Assembly (NCBI RefSeq): GCF_001677335.1
Contig: NZ_LZYB01000003.1
Location: forward strand, 434,001-498,000
Direction: 5' to 3'
From: Erythrobacter dokdonensis DSW-74
GTDB lineage: Bacteria; Pseudomonadota; Alphaproteobacteria; Sphingomonadales; Sphingomonadaceae
DNA: 64,000 nt
Program-made: the position numbers and the translations under genes
Notes under the pieces: model-generated
Database searches by the model: none
What the model saw: the letters and a program-made list of their open reading frames with translations, nothing else
What the model was told of the DNA's origin: nothing
In this document: positions 29,545 to 38,656 of the stretch, piece by piece
Layout: every line of letters starts with the position of its first letter
Numbering within the stretch: the first letter of the stretch is position 1

Positions 29545-30198
29545 ATGATCTCCCAGACCGATCTTGCCGCGCTGCTGTGTTCGCGCCTGTGCCATGACAT
29601 GCTCTCGCCCGTGGGCGCGATTGCCAACGGGCTGGAACTGCTCGCTGACGAGCAGGACCCGGAAATGCGCGCGCGCTGCATGGAACTGCTTGAACAATCG
29701 GCCCGGATCAGCACCGACAAATTGAAGTTCTTCCGTCTCGCTTTCGGCGCTGCGGGCGGCTTTGGCGAGGCGATCCCGATCGACGAGGCGCAAGCGGTGG
29801 TCAATGCGCTGGTGGCCGATGGCAAGCGGATCGAAATCAACTGGGCCATCGCCGATCCGAGCCTGCCCAAGCCTGCGGTCAAGGTCCTGCTCAATCTCGC
29901 GCAGATCGCACTGGATGCGCTGGTGCGTGGCGGCACGCTCGATATCGGCGCGGAGCGGCGCGAGGGTGCGGTCGAAATCGTCGCCCGCGCGCGGGGTGAC
30001 CGGATTGCCTTCGACGAGACCATCGGCCGCGCGCTTCAGGGCGATCTGGCCGAGGGCGAGATTACCAGCCGCACCGCAGCCGCGCACATGGTCGCCATGC
30101 TTGCCGAGGAAATGGCAGGCGGATTGCAGTACAAGCTTGGCGAGGGAGTGCTGGTGCTGGGCGCAGTGCTGCCAGAGCCAGACGGCCTGATCGGCTAG
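29545..30198 (+). CDS. chpT: Histidine phosphotransferase ChpT
   Basis: 217-residue phosphorelay protein that passes phosphate from the hybrid kinase CckA to CtrA and CpdR. The phospho-acceptor H17 lies in LCSRLCHDMLSPVGA, in the dimerisation helix typical of ChpT. The C-terminal half is a degenerate ATPase-like domain without the N and G boxes, as in the family. It is preceded by AGGAAAGCC. The amidase gene follows after 10 bp. Its presence is a mark of CtrA-type cell-cycle control. Confidence 0.9.
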   Translation: MISQTDLAALLCSRLCHDMLSPVGAIANGLELLADEQDPEMRARCMELLEQSARISTDKLKFFRLAFGAAGGFGEAIPIDEAQAVVNALVADGKRIEINWAIADPSLPKPAVKVLLNLAQIALDALVRGGTLDIGAERREGAVEIVARARGDRIAFDETIGRALQGDLAEGEITSRTAAAHMVAMLAEEMAGGLQYKLGEGVLVLGAVLPEPDGLIG

Positions 30199-30208
30199 GA
30201 GCGGCTTT

Positions 30209-30931
30209 GTGGCGGGGGGCGATGAACTGGTGCACCGCGAGCTGCCCTCGCCCAACCACGGTGAACGCACCGCGCCTGTCAGCATGGTGGTATTGCACTA
30301 TACCGAGATGAAGCCGGTCGAGGCGGCGCTTGAGCGGATGTGCGATCCGCAAGCCTCCGTCAGCGCGCATTACTGCATCACCGAAGAGGGCGAGGTGATC
30401 CGGCTGGTGCCCGAAGGCCGCCGCGCCTGGCATGCGGGCCAGTCCTATTGGCGCGGTATTCCGGACGTGAATTCCGCGAGCATCGGGATCGAGCTTGATC
30501 ATCCGGGCCACGCGCCCGAAAACGGGGGCTATTGTCCCTTTGCCGAGGCGCAGATCGAAGCGCTGATCCCGCTGCTTGCGCGGATCGTTAAGCAATACGA
30601 CATTCCCCGCGCCAATGTGGTCGGCCATTCGTGCGTCGCACCGATGCGCAAGATCGATCCGGGCGAACTGTTCCCGTGGGAGCGGCTGGCGCAATACAAG
30701 CTGTGCCTGCCGCGCCCGACCAGCCTTGCCGCTGGCAACCCGTTCCATAACGAGGGTTCCTTCTTCCTCGCGCTCGAACGGTTCGGCTACGATATCACCG
30801 ATCAGCGCAAGGCCGTCGAGGCGTTCGAGCGGCGCTGGCGGCCCGAACACATCACCGGCATCCCCGATGGCGAGGTGGCGGCCATTCTGTGGCAATTGCT
30901 GCTCGACCGCGACCAGGGACGCACGCGGTAA
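30209..30931 (+). CDS. N-acetylmuramoyl-L-alanine amidase, AmiD type
   Basis: 240-residue zinc amidase of the Amidase_2 family, cleaving the MurNAc-L-Ala bond. The zinc ligands are H30 (VVLHYTEM), H140 (VVGHSCVAP) and D150 (RKIDPG); E94 in IGIELDHPG is the catalytic residue. GHSCVAP has Cys where GHSDIAP is usual. The start codon is GTG at 30209. No signal peptide is seen, so the enzyme may recycle muropeptides in the cytoplasm like AmpD. It is close behind chpT and may share its transcript. Confidence 0.88.
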   Translation: MAGGDELVHRELPSPNHGERTAPVSMVVLHYTEMKPVEAALERMCDPQASVSAHYCITEEGEVIRLVPEGRRAWHAGQSYWRGIPDVNSASIGIELDHPGHAPENGGYCPFAEAQIEALIPLLARIVKQYDIPRANVVGHSCVAPMRKIDPGELFPWERLAQYKLCLPRPTSLAAGNPFHNEGSFFLALERFGYDITDQRKAVEAFERRWRPEHITGIPDGEVAAILWQLLLDRDQGRTR

Positions 30932-30950
30932 CAGCAGGAAGAGGCCTCTC

Positions 30951-31844
30951 ATGAAGCGCATTGCCTTGATTGCTGGAACTCTCTTGGCGCTTGGCGTGGC
31001 CGCAATTGGGGGCTGGATGCTCTACCACGAGCAGATTGCCGACCCCGATTATTCTCCCTCTATCGCCCGCGCGTCTCATAGCGGTCGGACGCCGGTTGTT
31101 GCGATTGATGAAGGGCACGCCAATTTCCATCAGCTTGGCGGGCGATTTGCGCCCTTTGCCAAGCTGGCCCGCCACGGTGGGTACCTGGTCGAGTCCTTCG
31201 AAGACGAGATTTCTCCTGAAACACTGGCGATGGATGTGCTTGTCATTGCCAACGCGACCGAACCGCTCGAAGCAGTGGAAGTCGATCATTTGCTCGGCTG
31301 GGTAGGGCAGGGCGGGGCGTTGCTGCTGATCGCGGATCACGCACCCTTCGCAGGTCCCGTCAAAGACCTGGCCGCGCGGCTGGGAGTGGGCATGGGCAAT
31401 GGTTTTGTCGTGACCGGTCCACCCGATGGGATAACCGGCAAGCTCGATTTTCGTGGAGACCGGCTTGGCGATCACCCCATCATTGCGGGGCGCGGTGAGG
31501 ACCGACGCGTTTCGCATGTGCGCAGTTTCACCGGTCAATCGCTCACCGCTCCGCAAGGTGCGGCGGTTCTGTTGGAGTTGCCGGAAGGCGCAATGGAATT
31601 TGTCGACCGCGATGCCGGCGATGTCTACGCCAAGGGCGGCGCGGCCGGGGCCGATGTCAGCGATCGGGCGCAGGCGGTGGCTTTCACACTTGGGCAAGGG
31701 CGGGTTGTCATATCAGGCGAGGCTGCCCTTTTCACCGCGCAGCGGCTGCGCGGGGATGCTTCGTTCAAGATGGGTGTGGCGCAGGCCGACAACGAAGCTT
31801 TTGTGCTCAACATCTTGGACTGGCTTTCGGGCCGGGATATCTGA
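30951..31844 (+). CDS. Membrane-anchored DUF4350-like protein
   Basis: 297 residues with an uncleaved or cleaved N-terminal hydrophobic segment (IALIAGTLLALGVAAIGGWM). The rest is a Rossmann-like alpha/beta domain: VVAIDEGHANFHQLGGRF, ETLAMDVLVIANAT, GQGGALLLIADHAPF. This resembles the DUF4350/GldG-like amidotransferase fold, which lacks catalytic residues. GEAALFTAQRLRGD near the C-terminus is typical of such proteins. The ATG at 30951 follows GAAGAGG. Function unknown; it is 19 bp after the amidase. Confidence 0.75.
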   Translation: MKRIALIAGTLLALGVAAIGGWMLYHEQIADPDYSPSIARASHSGRTPVVAIDEGHANFHQLGGRFAPFAKLARHGGYLVESFEDEISPETLAMDVLVIANATEPLEAVEVDHLLGWVGQGGALLLIADHAPFAGPVKDLAARLGVGMGNGFVVTGPPDGITGKLDFRGDRLGDHPIIAGRGEDRRVSHVRSFTGQSLTAPQGAAVLLELPEGAMEFVDRDAGDVYAKGGAAGADVSDRAQAVAFTLGQGRVVISGEAALFTAQRLRGDASFKMGVAQADNEAFVLNILDWLSGRDI

Positions 31845-31861
31845 GCGTGGCGCGATTGGCC

Positions 31862-31890
31862 TTTCAACCTCGGACGCATTGTCTTATTAT
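31862..31890 (+). promoter_or_regulatory. Probable sigma-70 promoter of RNase P RNA
   Basis: TTTCAA at 31862-31867 and TATTAT at 31885-31890 are separated by 17 bp. The RNA begins about 7 bp after the -10 box, as expected for a transcription start. Confidence 0.5.
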
Positions 31891-31896
31891 GCGTGA

Positions 31897-32309
31897 CGCA
31901 TCGGGGGCCTGAGGCAGCCGCGTGTCGCAAGATGCGAGGAAAGTCCGGGCTCCACGAAACAAGGGTGGCGGGTAACGCCCGCCGGCGTCCCGCAAGGGGC
32001 GCAAGGGAAAGTGCCACAGAGAGTATACCGCCGATGGCGCCTAAAGCGCACAGGCAAGGGTGAAAGGGTGCGGTAAAAGCGCACCGGGGCGCTGGCAACA
32101 GGGTCCGCATGGCAAACCCCACCCGGAGCAAGGCCGAATAGGGGTCTCGCGCTGAAAGGCAGGCGTGTTTCGCGCCGAGAGACCCGGGTTGGCTGCTAGA
32201 GCCGTCGAGCAATCGCCGGCCCAGATGAATGGCTGCCGCCGCGTGGCCGGTCCCTGCGGGGATACCGCGCGCGGAGACAGAACCCGGCTTATGACGGCCC
32301 CCTGATGCA
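31897..32309 (+). ncRNA. rnpB: RNase P RNA, bacterial type A
   Basis: Catalytic RNA that trims tRNA 5' leaders. The conserved strand GAGGAAAGTCCGGGCTC occurs near 31940 and its partner ACAGAACCCGGCTTA near 32278, forming P4. The ends pair as P1: GCATCGGGGGCC (from 31898) with GGCCCCCTGATGC (to 32308). Further hairpins such as P3 and the P12-P14 arms can be drawn. The stretch has no coding frame of note. The region to ugd after 32310 contains the dispersed repeat copy A. Confidence 0.95.
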
Positions 32310-32380
32310 CCATTGTTTTTCGAACGCGCCTTCGCGCGTTCGTGCTCGGTGCTGCTTCCGTCGCCGCGCGACAGAGCACC

Positions 32381-32407
32381 TGCGGGCGCGCGGTCGCGCT
32401 TGCGGCC
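32381..32407 (+). repeat. Dispersed GC-rich intergenic repeat, copy A
   Basis: TGCGGGCGCGCGGTCGCG and the following CTTGCGGCC are identical over 27 bp to copy D (13344-13370, minus strand). It lies between rnpB and the end of ugd. Confidence 0.7.
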
Positions 32408-32437
32408 CGTGCGCTGGCGGGCCGATCTTTAACCAAG

Positions 32438-33748
32438 TCAGCTTCTTCCCACGCTGCTATATTCAAACCCTGCGGCGCGCATATCGTCGGGATTGTAGAC
32501 ATTGCGCAGGTCGACAATCACCGGCGCCCTGGCGAGGTCCTTGACCCGTTTCAGGTCGAGGGCGCGGAAGGCGTCCCATTCGGTAACGATCACCACCACG
32601 TCCGCGCCTTCGATCGCCTCGTAGGCGTTGTTGCACATGCTTATTTGAGGCAGCAGCGGGCGGGCCTGCTCCATGCCTTCGGGGTCGTAGGCAGCCACCG
32701 CCACGCCCGCGTCGGTCAGCGTCTGCGCGACCGCGATGGCGGGACTGTCGCGCATGTCGTCGGTGTTGGGCTTGAAGGTCAGGCCCAGCAGCGCGGCCTT
32801 CTTGCCGCGCGCGGCATCCGCGCCGCCCAGCGCGTCGATGACCTTGCGGCCCATCGCCCGCTTGCGGCTTTCGTTGACCTTGACCACAGCCTCGACGATC
32901 CGCGTCGGGCTTTCATAATCCTCGGCAGTCTTGAGCAGCGCGAGCGTATCCTTGGGAAAGCAGCTTCCGCCATAGCCCGGCCCTGCATGCAGGAACTTGG
33001 AGCCGATGCGGTTGTCCATCCCGATCCCGCGCGAGACATCCTGCACGTTGGCGCCCACCTTTTCGCACAGGTCGGCCATCTCGTTGATGAAGGTGATCTT
33101 GGTCGCGAGGAAGGCGTTGGCGGCGTATTTGATGAGCTCGCTGGTGCGCCGGCCGGTGAACAGGATCGGCGATTCGTTGAGGAACAGGGGGCGATAGACC
33201 TCGCGCATTACCTCGCGGCCGAAATCGTCCTCCGCTCCGATCACGATCCGGTCGGGGCGCTTGAAATCGCCGATCGCAGCGCCTTCCCGCAGGAATTCGG
33301 GGTTGGAGACGACCGAGAACCGGTGAACCGTGCCGGTCTCGCGGATGATCCGTTCGACCTCGTCGCCGGTGCCGACGGGAACGGTCGACTTGGTGACAAC
33401 CACAGCGTCATTGGCAAGTTTCTCGCCGACTTCGCGCGCAACGGCGTAGACGAAGGTCAGATCGGCATGACCATCGCCCCTGCGGCTGGGCGTGCCGACC
33501 GCGATGAAGATCGCATCGGCCCCGGTAATGCCCTCGCCCAGATCGGTTGTGAAGCTCAGCCGCCCGGCCTTGACGTTGCTGTCGACCAGCGCATCGAGAC
33601 CCGGCTCGTAGATCGGCATGATGCCCGCGTGGAGCCGGTCGATCTTGCCCTGGTCCTTGTCGATGCAGACGACATCATGCCCGAAATCGGCGAAACAGGC
33701 CCCCGATACGAGCCCGACATAGCCCGAACCCACCATCGCAATCTTCAT
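32438..33748 (-). CDS. ugd: UDP-glucose 6-dehydrogenase
   Basis: 436-residue NAD-dependent enzyme that oxidises UDP-glucose to UDP-glucuronate, a precursor of exopolysaccharide and of glucuronate-containing sphingolipids typical of Sphingomonadales. The N-terminal Rossmann motif is VGSGYVGLVSGACFADFGHDV (with the first G at residue 7), the catalytic cysteine lies in GPGYGGSCFPKDT, and GLTFKPNTDDMRDSP is the second nucleotide domain motif. The C-terminus reads VIVDLRNVYNPDDM. Neighbours are the metallophosphatase and rnpB. Confidence 0.95.
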   Translation of the reverse strand: MKIAMVGSGYVGLVSGACFADFGHDVVCIDKDQGKIDRLHAGIMPIYEPGLDALVDSNVKAGRLSFTTDLGEGITGADAIFIAVGTPSRRGDGHADLTFVYAVAREVGEKLANDAVVVTKSTVPVGTGDEVERIIRETGTVHRFSVVSNPEFLREGAAIGDFKRPDRIVIGAEDDFGREVMREVYRPLFLNESPILFTGRRTSELIKYAANAFLATKITFINEMADLCEKVGANVQDVSRGIGMDNRIGSKFLHAGPGYGGSCFPKDTLALLKTAEDYESPTRIVEAVVKVNESRKRAMGRKVIDALGGADAARGKKAALLGLTFKPNTDDMRDSPAIAVAQTLTDAGVAVAAYDPEGMEQARPLLPQISMCNNAYEAIEGADVVVIVTEWDAFRALDLKRVKDLARAPVIVDLRNVYNPDDMRAAGFEYSSVGRS

Positions 33749-33803
33749 GAAAACCTGCCCTTAACGCGTAACGTCAGTTGGTGCCCTGCTGCAGTCTGCA
33801 AGG

Positions 33804-34610
33804 CTAGCGAGCCCGGTCGCCTTGGAAGACTTCTACCGGCCCGCCGTTGCTGGAACAGGCCTGGATGGTCCGCCGTTGGTCGCCCTCTAGCACCAGCGCT
33901 GTAAGCACACCCGAACGGAAAGCGCCAGTATCAATGCCGATGCGATTGCCGCAATCCATCACCCGGTCGAAGATGGTATGTCCATGGACCACCACCTTTT
34001 CGAGCGGGCCTTCATGATTGAGGAAGCGCTCGCGAATCCACAACAGGTCGCTGCGCTGCTGTTCGCCGAGCGGGCGCGACGGATCGATTCCGGCATGGAC
34101 AAAGACATAGTCGCCCGCGCGGATCATGGTTTCGAAGGCGGCAATGTAATCGCGATCGGCCTTGGGCACCAGGCTGGGGAGCCTGGCGAAGAGTTCGTCA
34201 AGATCGAGCGAGGCGAACTGCTTTTTCGACAGGCCGTAGCTGAGCACAGTCTCGCGCCCGCCGTGCTTGAGAAAGTGGCGCAGCGCCTCGGGCTTTTCGA
34301 ACGCGGCGAGGAACATTTCCTCGTGGTTGCCCGCCAGCACGCGCACACTGCGGCTCTGCTGCCACAAGCGGGTGCGCGCCAGTACCCCGGCGCTGTCGGG
34401 CCCCCGGTCGACAAGGTCGCCGAGCAGCACGATCCGGGTGTCTGCGGGGGCGGCGCTCAGGTCGTCTTCCTCGATGGCGCCAATCATCGCCGTGTAGAGA
34501 TCAAGCCGTCCGTGAATGTCGCCGATTACATAATAGCGCGTGCCCCGGGGCACCGAAGGAAGTTTCGGCGCTTGTCTGGGTCGGAAAATGTCGCGCAATC
34601 GGTCGAACAT
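33804..34610 (-). CDS. PP1-like metallophosphoesterase (serine/threonine phosphatase type)
   Basis: 268 residues. The dinuclear metal site has GDIHGRLDL near residue 30, GDLVDRGPDS near 65 and GNHEEM near 98, with a later HAGIDPSRP and VHGHTIF. This is the pattern of bacterial PrpA/ApaH-type phosphatases. Substrates may be phosphoproteins, or diadenosine tetraphosphate as for ApaH; the length favours the protein phosphatase group. It lies 55 bp upstream of ugd on the same strand, so coexpression is possible. Confidence 0.88.
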   Translation of the reverse strand: MFDRLRDIFRPRQAPKLPSVPRGTRYYVIGDIHGRLDLYTAMIGAIEEDDLSAAPADTRIVLLGDLVDRGPDSAGVLARTRLWQQSRSVRVLAGNHEEMFLAAFEKPEALRHFLKHGGRETVLSYGLSKKQFASLDLDELFARLPSLVPKADRDYIAAFETMIRAGDYVFVHAGIDPSRPLGEQQRSDLLWIRERFLNHEGPLEKVVVHGHTIFDRVMDCGNRIGIDTGAFRSGVLTALVLEGDQRRTIQACSSNGGPVEVFQGDRAR

Positions 34611-34910
34611 GGGTTGGTTGCAGTTCCGGTAGAAGCGGAGACAGGCCGGGCAGGCGCGATGCCATGCCGGTCTCCCGCCAGGCCGCGCCGTTTACTCCCC
34701 GCGCGCGCGAACCGCAACCGCGCGCGCCGACATTCCGCCGGACGCTGCCCGCAATGCCTCGCCACCGGAAAAACGGGCGATGCAGAAAAATATTGTATCT
34801 GCGTATCCTCATAGATATAGAGTAAAGTTGTCCGGATAGGGCCGTTCGCGATATGAAACGACCATCGGGCACGCAGGCGGGACAGCAAACCCAACCAACA
34901 GGAAGCTGTC
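34611..34910. other. Intergenic region with the TorF gene promoter
   Basis: Between the divergent metallophosphatase and TorF genes. It is more AT-rich near 34785-34840 than its surroundings and holds the promoter at 34793-34821. I see no other element and no gene. Confidence 0.6.
34793..34821 (+). promoter_or_regulatory. Sigma-70-like promoter upstream of the TorF gene
   Basis: TTGTAT at 34793-34798 and TATAGA at 34816-34821 with exactly 17 bp between. This is among the best matches to the consensus in the window and gives a leader of about 83 bases. Confidence 0.65.
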
Positions 34911-35795
34911 ATGTCCAGGATCGCCCGCGGCCTCTGCGTCGCTACCATGTCTTACTGCCTGATGGCCGCTGCGCCATCGCTCGCCGAAGAATTCGCACTG
35001 TCGCCGCAAGCCCCGCCCGAGCAGCCGACGCTTACGCCACAAACCTTTACCCTCGCCGCCGCGCGCGCGATTGCGCCGATTGCCGATACCGCCAGCGGTG
35101 CCCAGGACGAAATGGAGGCCGAGGCGCCGGCGAGCGACTTCACCTTTTCCGGCAATGTCGCGCTTGCCACGCAATACCGTTTTCGCGGTGTCAACCTGTC
35201 GGGCAGCGAACTGGCTTTGCAGGGCGGTTTCGATGTTGTCCATGCCTCGGGCTTCTATGCGGGGACCTGGGCTTCGACGCTCGATAACGACACAGTCGGC
35301 TACGGTTCGCTCGAACTCGATCTCTACGGCGGCTGGTCAGGTCCGCTCAGCGAAGGGTTGACGGCCGATGTCGGCTTCATCGCCTATACCTATCCGGATG
35401 CGCCTGCGGGCAATTTCGACTATTACGAGGTGTTCGCCAATCTTGCCTTCACTCTCGGTCCGGCGGCGACCACGGTGGGGGTGAACTACGATCCCAAGCA
35501 GGACGGCCTCGATTTCGGCGGACTGACCCGCGACAATCTCTACATCTACACCGATGTCGGCATCGGCATTCCCGATACCCCGGTGACGATCAACGCCCAT
35601 CTTGGCTATACCGACGGGTCGCTGACCTTCACCAACAATTCCAAGAGTTGGGACTGGTCGATCGGTGCCAGCGTGCCACTGGTCGGGCCGCTCACTGCGA
35701 GCGTCGCCTATATCGATGCCGAAGCCGACGTTGCGACCGGCGCGTTCAATCCCACCAGCAGCGCCGTCGTTGGCATCCTCAGCGCAACCTTCTGA
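34911..35795 (+). CDS. TorF family putative outer-membrane porin
   Basis: 294 residues, a signal peptide (MSRIARGLC to SLAEE), a Pro/Ala linker, and then a beta-rich barrel with alternating hydrophobic residues: FSGNVALATQYRFRG, GSLELDLYGGWSG, and repeated VGFIAYTY and AHLGYTDG strands. It ends in phenylalanine (LSATF), the outer-membrane assembly signal. TorF proteins are probable porins of proteobacteria with unknown cargo. The gene has its own promoter, and the next gene is convergent. Confidence 0.85.
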   Translation: MSRIARGLCVATMSYCLMAAAPSLAEEFALSPQAPPEQPTLTPQTFTLAAARAIAPIADTASGAQDEMEAEAPASDFTFSGNVALATQYRFRGVNLSGSELALQGGFDVVHASGFYAGTWASTLDNDTVGYGSLELDLYGGWSGPLSEGLTADVGFIAYTYPDAPAGNFDYYEVFANLAFTLGPAATTVGVNYDPKQDGLDFGGLTRDNLYIYTDVGIGIPDTPVTINAHLGYTDGSLTFTNNSKSWDWSIGASVPLVGPLTASVAYIDAEADVATGAFNPTSSAVVGILSATF

Positions 35796-35839
35796 AGCAG
35801 TGCGGCGGGGGAGGGTGGCACGCTTCCCCGCCGCGCGGT

Positions 35840-36592
35840 TCAATCAAGCGAGAAGTTGACCGTGGTGACCACCCGGACCTTCTTGTAAGGGCTGTCGGCC
35901 ATGCCCCAGCCGCCAGCCTCGCCGTCGCGCGCCTCGATGGTAAAATAGCCCTGGGTCGCATCCCTGATCTTGCCCACGGCCGAGCCTGAATCCTCGGCGA
36001 ACTGCTGCGCCGAAGCACGCGCGTCCCTGGTCGCCTCGGCCACCATTTCGGGCTTGATTTCGTTCAGTTTGGTAAAGGTGTAGCTCATTCCCGAGCCTTC
36101 CTCGAGAAACACGCCGCGTCCCACCAGATCGAACTGGCGCGCCACCGCCTTTTGCGCACGGGCGATATCCTCGCTCCGCAGCGCCAGCCGCTGACGTACG
36201 GTGTAGGTGGTGACGCCTTCGTTGCTGTAGCTCGACACGTTGGCACCGGTCGGCTGAAGCGCGTCGGCGGGAAAGCCGAGTTCCTTGAAGAAGCCCTCGA
36301 TTGCCTGCGTGTCGCGGCGCACCTTGTCCTGCGCCTCGGCAAGGCTGGTCGAGGAGGCCGAATAGGAAATCGTCCAGGTGGCGAGATCGGCGGTCACGTC
36401 GCGCTCGGCCAGCCCGCGCACGGTGACGGCGCGCTCGGCATCCTTGGCGCGCAGCAAGCCGTCACCCAGCAGGTATCCGCCCGCGATGATCGCGATCCCG
36501 GCAATCGCCGCCGTGCCGAACCAGCGCAGGGTGGTCGCGTCGCGCGGAAAGCCGGGTTCGTCGATCACAGGTTGCGCCGTGGGTTCGCTCAT
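35840..36592 (-). CDS. SIMPL domain (DUF541) protein
   Basis: 250-residue protein with one membrane helix (residues 23-44) and a periplasmic SIMPL domain: RAVTVRGLAERDVTADLATWTISYSA, with the repeating pattern of such proteins, and a C-terminal KKVRVVTTVNFSLD. Members form ring-shaped oligomers, with suggested roles in oxidative stress and signalling. The ATG at 36592 is supported by AAGGACAATGCG before it. A later part of the frame that runs to 37003 overlaps the glyoxalase antisense and is rejected. Confidence 0.85.
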   Translation of the reverse strand: MSEPTAQPVIDEPGFPRDATTLRWFGTAAIAGIAIIAGGYLLGDGLLRAKDAERAVTVRGLAERDVTADLATWTISYSASSTSLAEAQDKVRRDTQAIEGFFKELGFPADALQPTGANVSSYSNEGVTTYTVRQRLALRSEDIARAQKAVARQFDLVGRGVFLEEGSGMSYTFTKLNEIKPEMVAEATRDARASAQQFAEDSGSAVGKIRDATQGYFTIEARDGEAGGWGMADSPYKKVRVVTTVNFSLD

Positions 36593-36673
36593 CGCATTGT
36601 CCTTCTCGTGTGAGGTCTGATGCGACGAAATGTGCATCAGCGTCGATGAACCGTTTTTGAATGGAAGTTTGCC

Positions 36674-37111
36674 ATGGTGAAATATCTCCACTCCATGATC
36701 CGCGTGAGCGATCCCGATGCGAGCGTGGCCTTCTTCAAGCTGATCGGGCTGGAGGAAGTGCGCCGGTTTGATGTCGAGGCCGGGCGCTTCACGCTGATCT
36801 TCCTTGCCGCGCCGGGGCAGGAAGGCGTGGCCGAGGTCGAACTGACCTATAATTGGCCGCCGGACGACGGCAGCGCACCCGAGGCCTATGACGGCGGACG
36901 CAATTTCGGGCACCTCGCCTACCGGGTCGAGAACATCTACGAGACCTGCCAGCGCCTGATGGATGCCGGCCACACCATCCACCGCCCTCCGCGTGACGGA
37001 CACATGGCCTTCGTCAAGTCGCCCGACGGGATCTCGGTCGAGCTGCTACAGGAAGGACGGCTCGAACCGGCCGAGCCTTGGGCAAGCATGGACAATATCG
37101 GGAGCTGGTAA
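36674..37111 (+). CDS. gloA: Glyoxalase I (lactoylglutathione lyase) family protein
   Basis: 145-residue vicinal-oxygen-chelate enzyme that converts the methylglyoxal-glutathione hemithioacetal to S-lactoylglutathione. Four metal ligands are present: H6 (LHSMIRV), E in AEVELTYNW, H in GHLAYRV and E in GISVELLQ. The two repeats of the VOC fold can be traced. Strand starts at the ATG at 36674 after GAAGTTTGCC. A single-gene unit divergent from the SIMPL gene. Confidence 0.9.
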   Translation: MVKYLHSMIRVSDPDASVAFFKLIGLEEVRRFDVEAGRFTLIFLAAPGQEGVAEVELTYNWPPDDGSAPEAYDGGRNFGHLAYRVENIYETCQRLMDAGHTIHRPPRDGHMAFVKSPDGISVELLQEGRLEPAEPWASMDNIGSW

Positions 37112-37231
37112 GCCGTCAGCATAACTCCCACGCAAAAGTAAACTGGCCCTAAACCATCAAAATTATTGGTGCTGTTGCAAGTCGTTAAGAGGCGCGATAG
37201 TCTGCTGACTTACACGGGTAGGGGGGTCGCC

Positions 37232-38656
37232 TTGTCCATCGCAGATCTTGGTTTGTGGCAGTGGTTCGCGCTGCTGCAACACGAATTATTGCTGTTCGCC
37301 GGGATCTTTTTCCTGATCGGTGCCGCCGATGATCTTGCGGTCGACGCGCTCTGGCTATGGTTGCGGGCGACCTCGCGTGTGACGACGCCGGTGCGCAGGC
37401 GTGCCGCGTTGATCAACCGTCCGCTGCACGGTCCGGCGGCCGTGGTGATCCCGGCGTGGCAGGAAGCCGCGGTCATCGGCGATACCATCTCCCATCTGCT
37501 GGCGAGCTGGCCGCAAACCACGCTGCGGCTTTATGTCGGCTGCTATCGCAACGATCCGGCGACACTGGCTGCTGCGGCGGCCGCCGCCAAAGGTGATCCG
37601 CGCCTGCGCCTGGTGATCCATGACCGGGACGGGCCAAGCACCAAGGCGGATTGTCTTAACCGGCTCTATACCGCGCTGGCGACTGACGAGGCGCGCTCCG
37701 GACGACGCTTTGCGATGGTCGTGTTCCACGATGCCGAGGATATGGTCGATCCGGCCGCGCTCGGCCTGCTCGACGAGAGTATCGCGATGGGCGCCGACTT
37801 CGTGCAGCTACCGGTCGAACCGCTGGTGCAACGGCACGGCACGTGGCTCGCCAACCATCTCGGCAGCCACTATTGCGAGGAATTCGCCGAGGCCCATGGC
37901 AAGGCGATGGTGGTGCGTGACTGGCTTGGCGCGGGCCTGCCGGGTGCGGGCGTCGGCTGCGCGGCGCGGCGTGGCGCGCTGGAACGGCTGGCCGCGGAGC
38001 ACGGGAATGGCCTGCCCTTCGCGAGCGATTCCCTGACCGAGGATTACGAGCTGGGCCTCGGCATCGCGGCGCAGGGCGGGCGCTGCCGTTTCGTGCGTAC
38101 TCGCGGCGAGGATGGCCGACTGGTTGCCACGCGCGCATTCTTTCCCGACCGCCTCGATCATGTGGTGCGCCAGAAAAGCCGTTGGGTGCTGGGGATCGCC
38201 TTGCAGGGCTGGGACCGGATCGGCTGGGCCGGCGGGCTGCTGGAAGGCTGGATGCGTGCGCGTGATCGGCGCGGCCCGCTTGCCGCGCTGGTGCTGCTGA
38301 CCGGTTATGCGCTGGTGGTGCTGACTGTGCTCGGCGGACTTGCGATCATCTCGGGTGTGGGCGAGCCGGTGCCGCTGACCCCGCTGCTCGAATTCCTGCT
38401 GATCGCCAACCTTGCCGCCTTTGGCTGGCGGGCGGCGATGCGCTTTGCCTTCGCCGCGCATGAATACGGCCTGATCGAAGGACTGCGAGCGGTGCTGCGC
38501 CTGCCGCTTGCCAACGTTGTAGCGATCATCGCCGGTCGCCGGGCGGTGTTCGCCTATGTCGGAACCCTGGGCGGGCGCGCGGCGGGCTGGGACAAGACCG
38601 AGCACGGCGTCCACCCCGTGCGACTGGGAATGCCGAGCGGAGTGCAGAGCCGATGA
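37232..38656 (+). CDS. NfrB-like membrane glycosyltransferase, family 2
   Basis: 474 residues if the TTG at 37232, 8 bases after a GGGGGG, is used; the frame also opens at 37166. Membrane helices flank the GT2 domain: residues about 13-35, then about 355-385 and 395-425. GT motifs are AVVIPAWQEAAVI, VVFHDAEDMVDP (the DxD-type site), SLTEDYELG and VRQKSRWVLG (Q/RxxRW). This is the E. coli NfrB (phage N4 receptor) arrangement, in which NfrB makes and exports a polysaccharide. The C-terminal c-di-GMP-binding MshEN region of NfrB is missing here. The next gene overlaps its stop (ATGA). Confidence 0.8.
   Translation: MSIADLGLWQWFALLQHELLLFAGIFFLIGAADDLAVDALWLWLRATSRVTTPVRRRAALINRPLHGPAAVVIPAWQEAAVIGDTISHLLASWPQTTLRLYVGCYRNDPATLAAAAAAAKGDPRLRLVIHDRDGPSTKADCLNRLYTALATDEARSGRRFAMVVFHDAEDMVDPAALGLLDESIAMGADFVQLPVEPLVQRHGTWLANHLGSHYCEEFAEAHGKAMVVRDWLGAGLPGAGVGCAARRGALERLAAEHGNGLPFASDSLTEDYELGLGIAAQGGRCRFVRTRGEDGRLVATRAFFPDRLDHVVRQKSRWVLGIALQGWDRIGWAGGLLEGWMRARDRRGPLAALVLLTGYALVVLTVLGGLAIISGVGEPVPLTPLLEFLLIANLAAFGWRAAMRFAFAAHEYGLIEGLRAVLRLPLANVVAIIAGRRAVFAYVGTLGGRAAGWDKTEHGVHPVRLGMPSGVQSR

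Noticed and set aside
32310-32437. Small RNA or gene after rnpB
   Set aside because: Only the dispersed repeat and the end of ugd could be supported.
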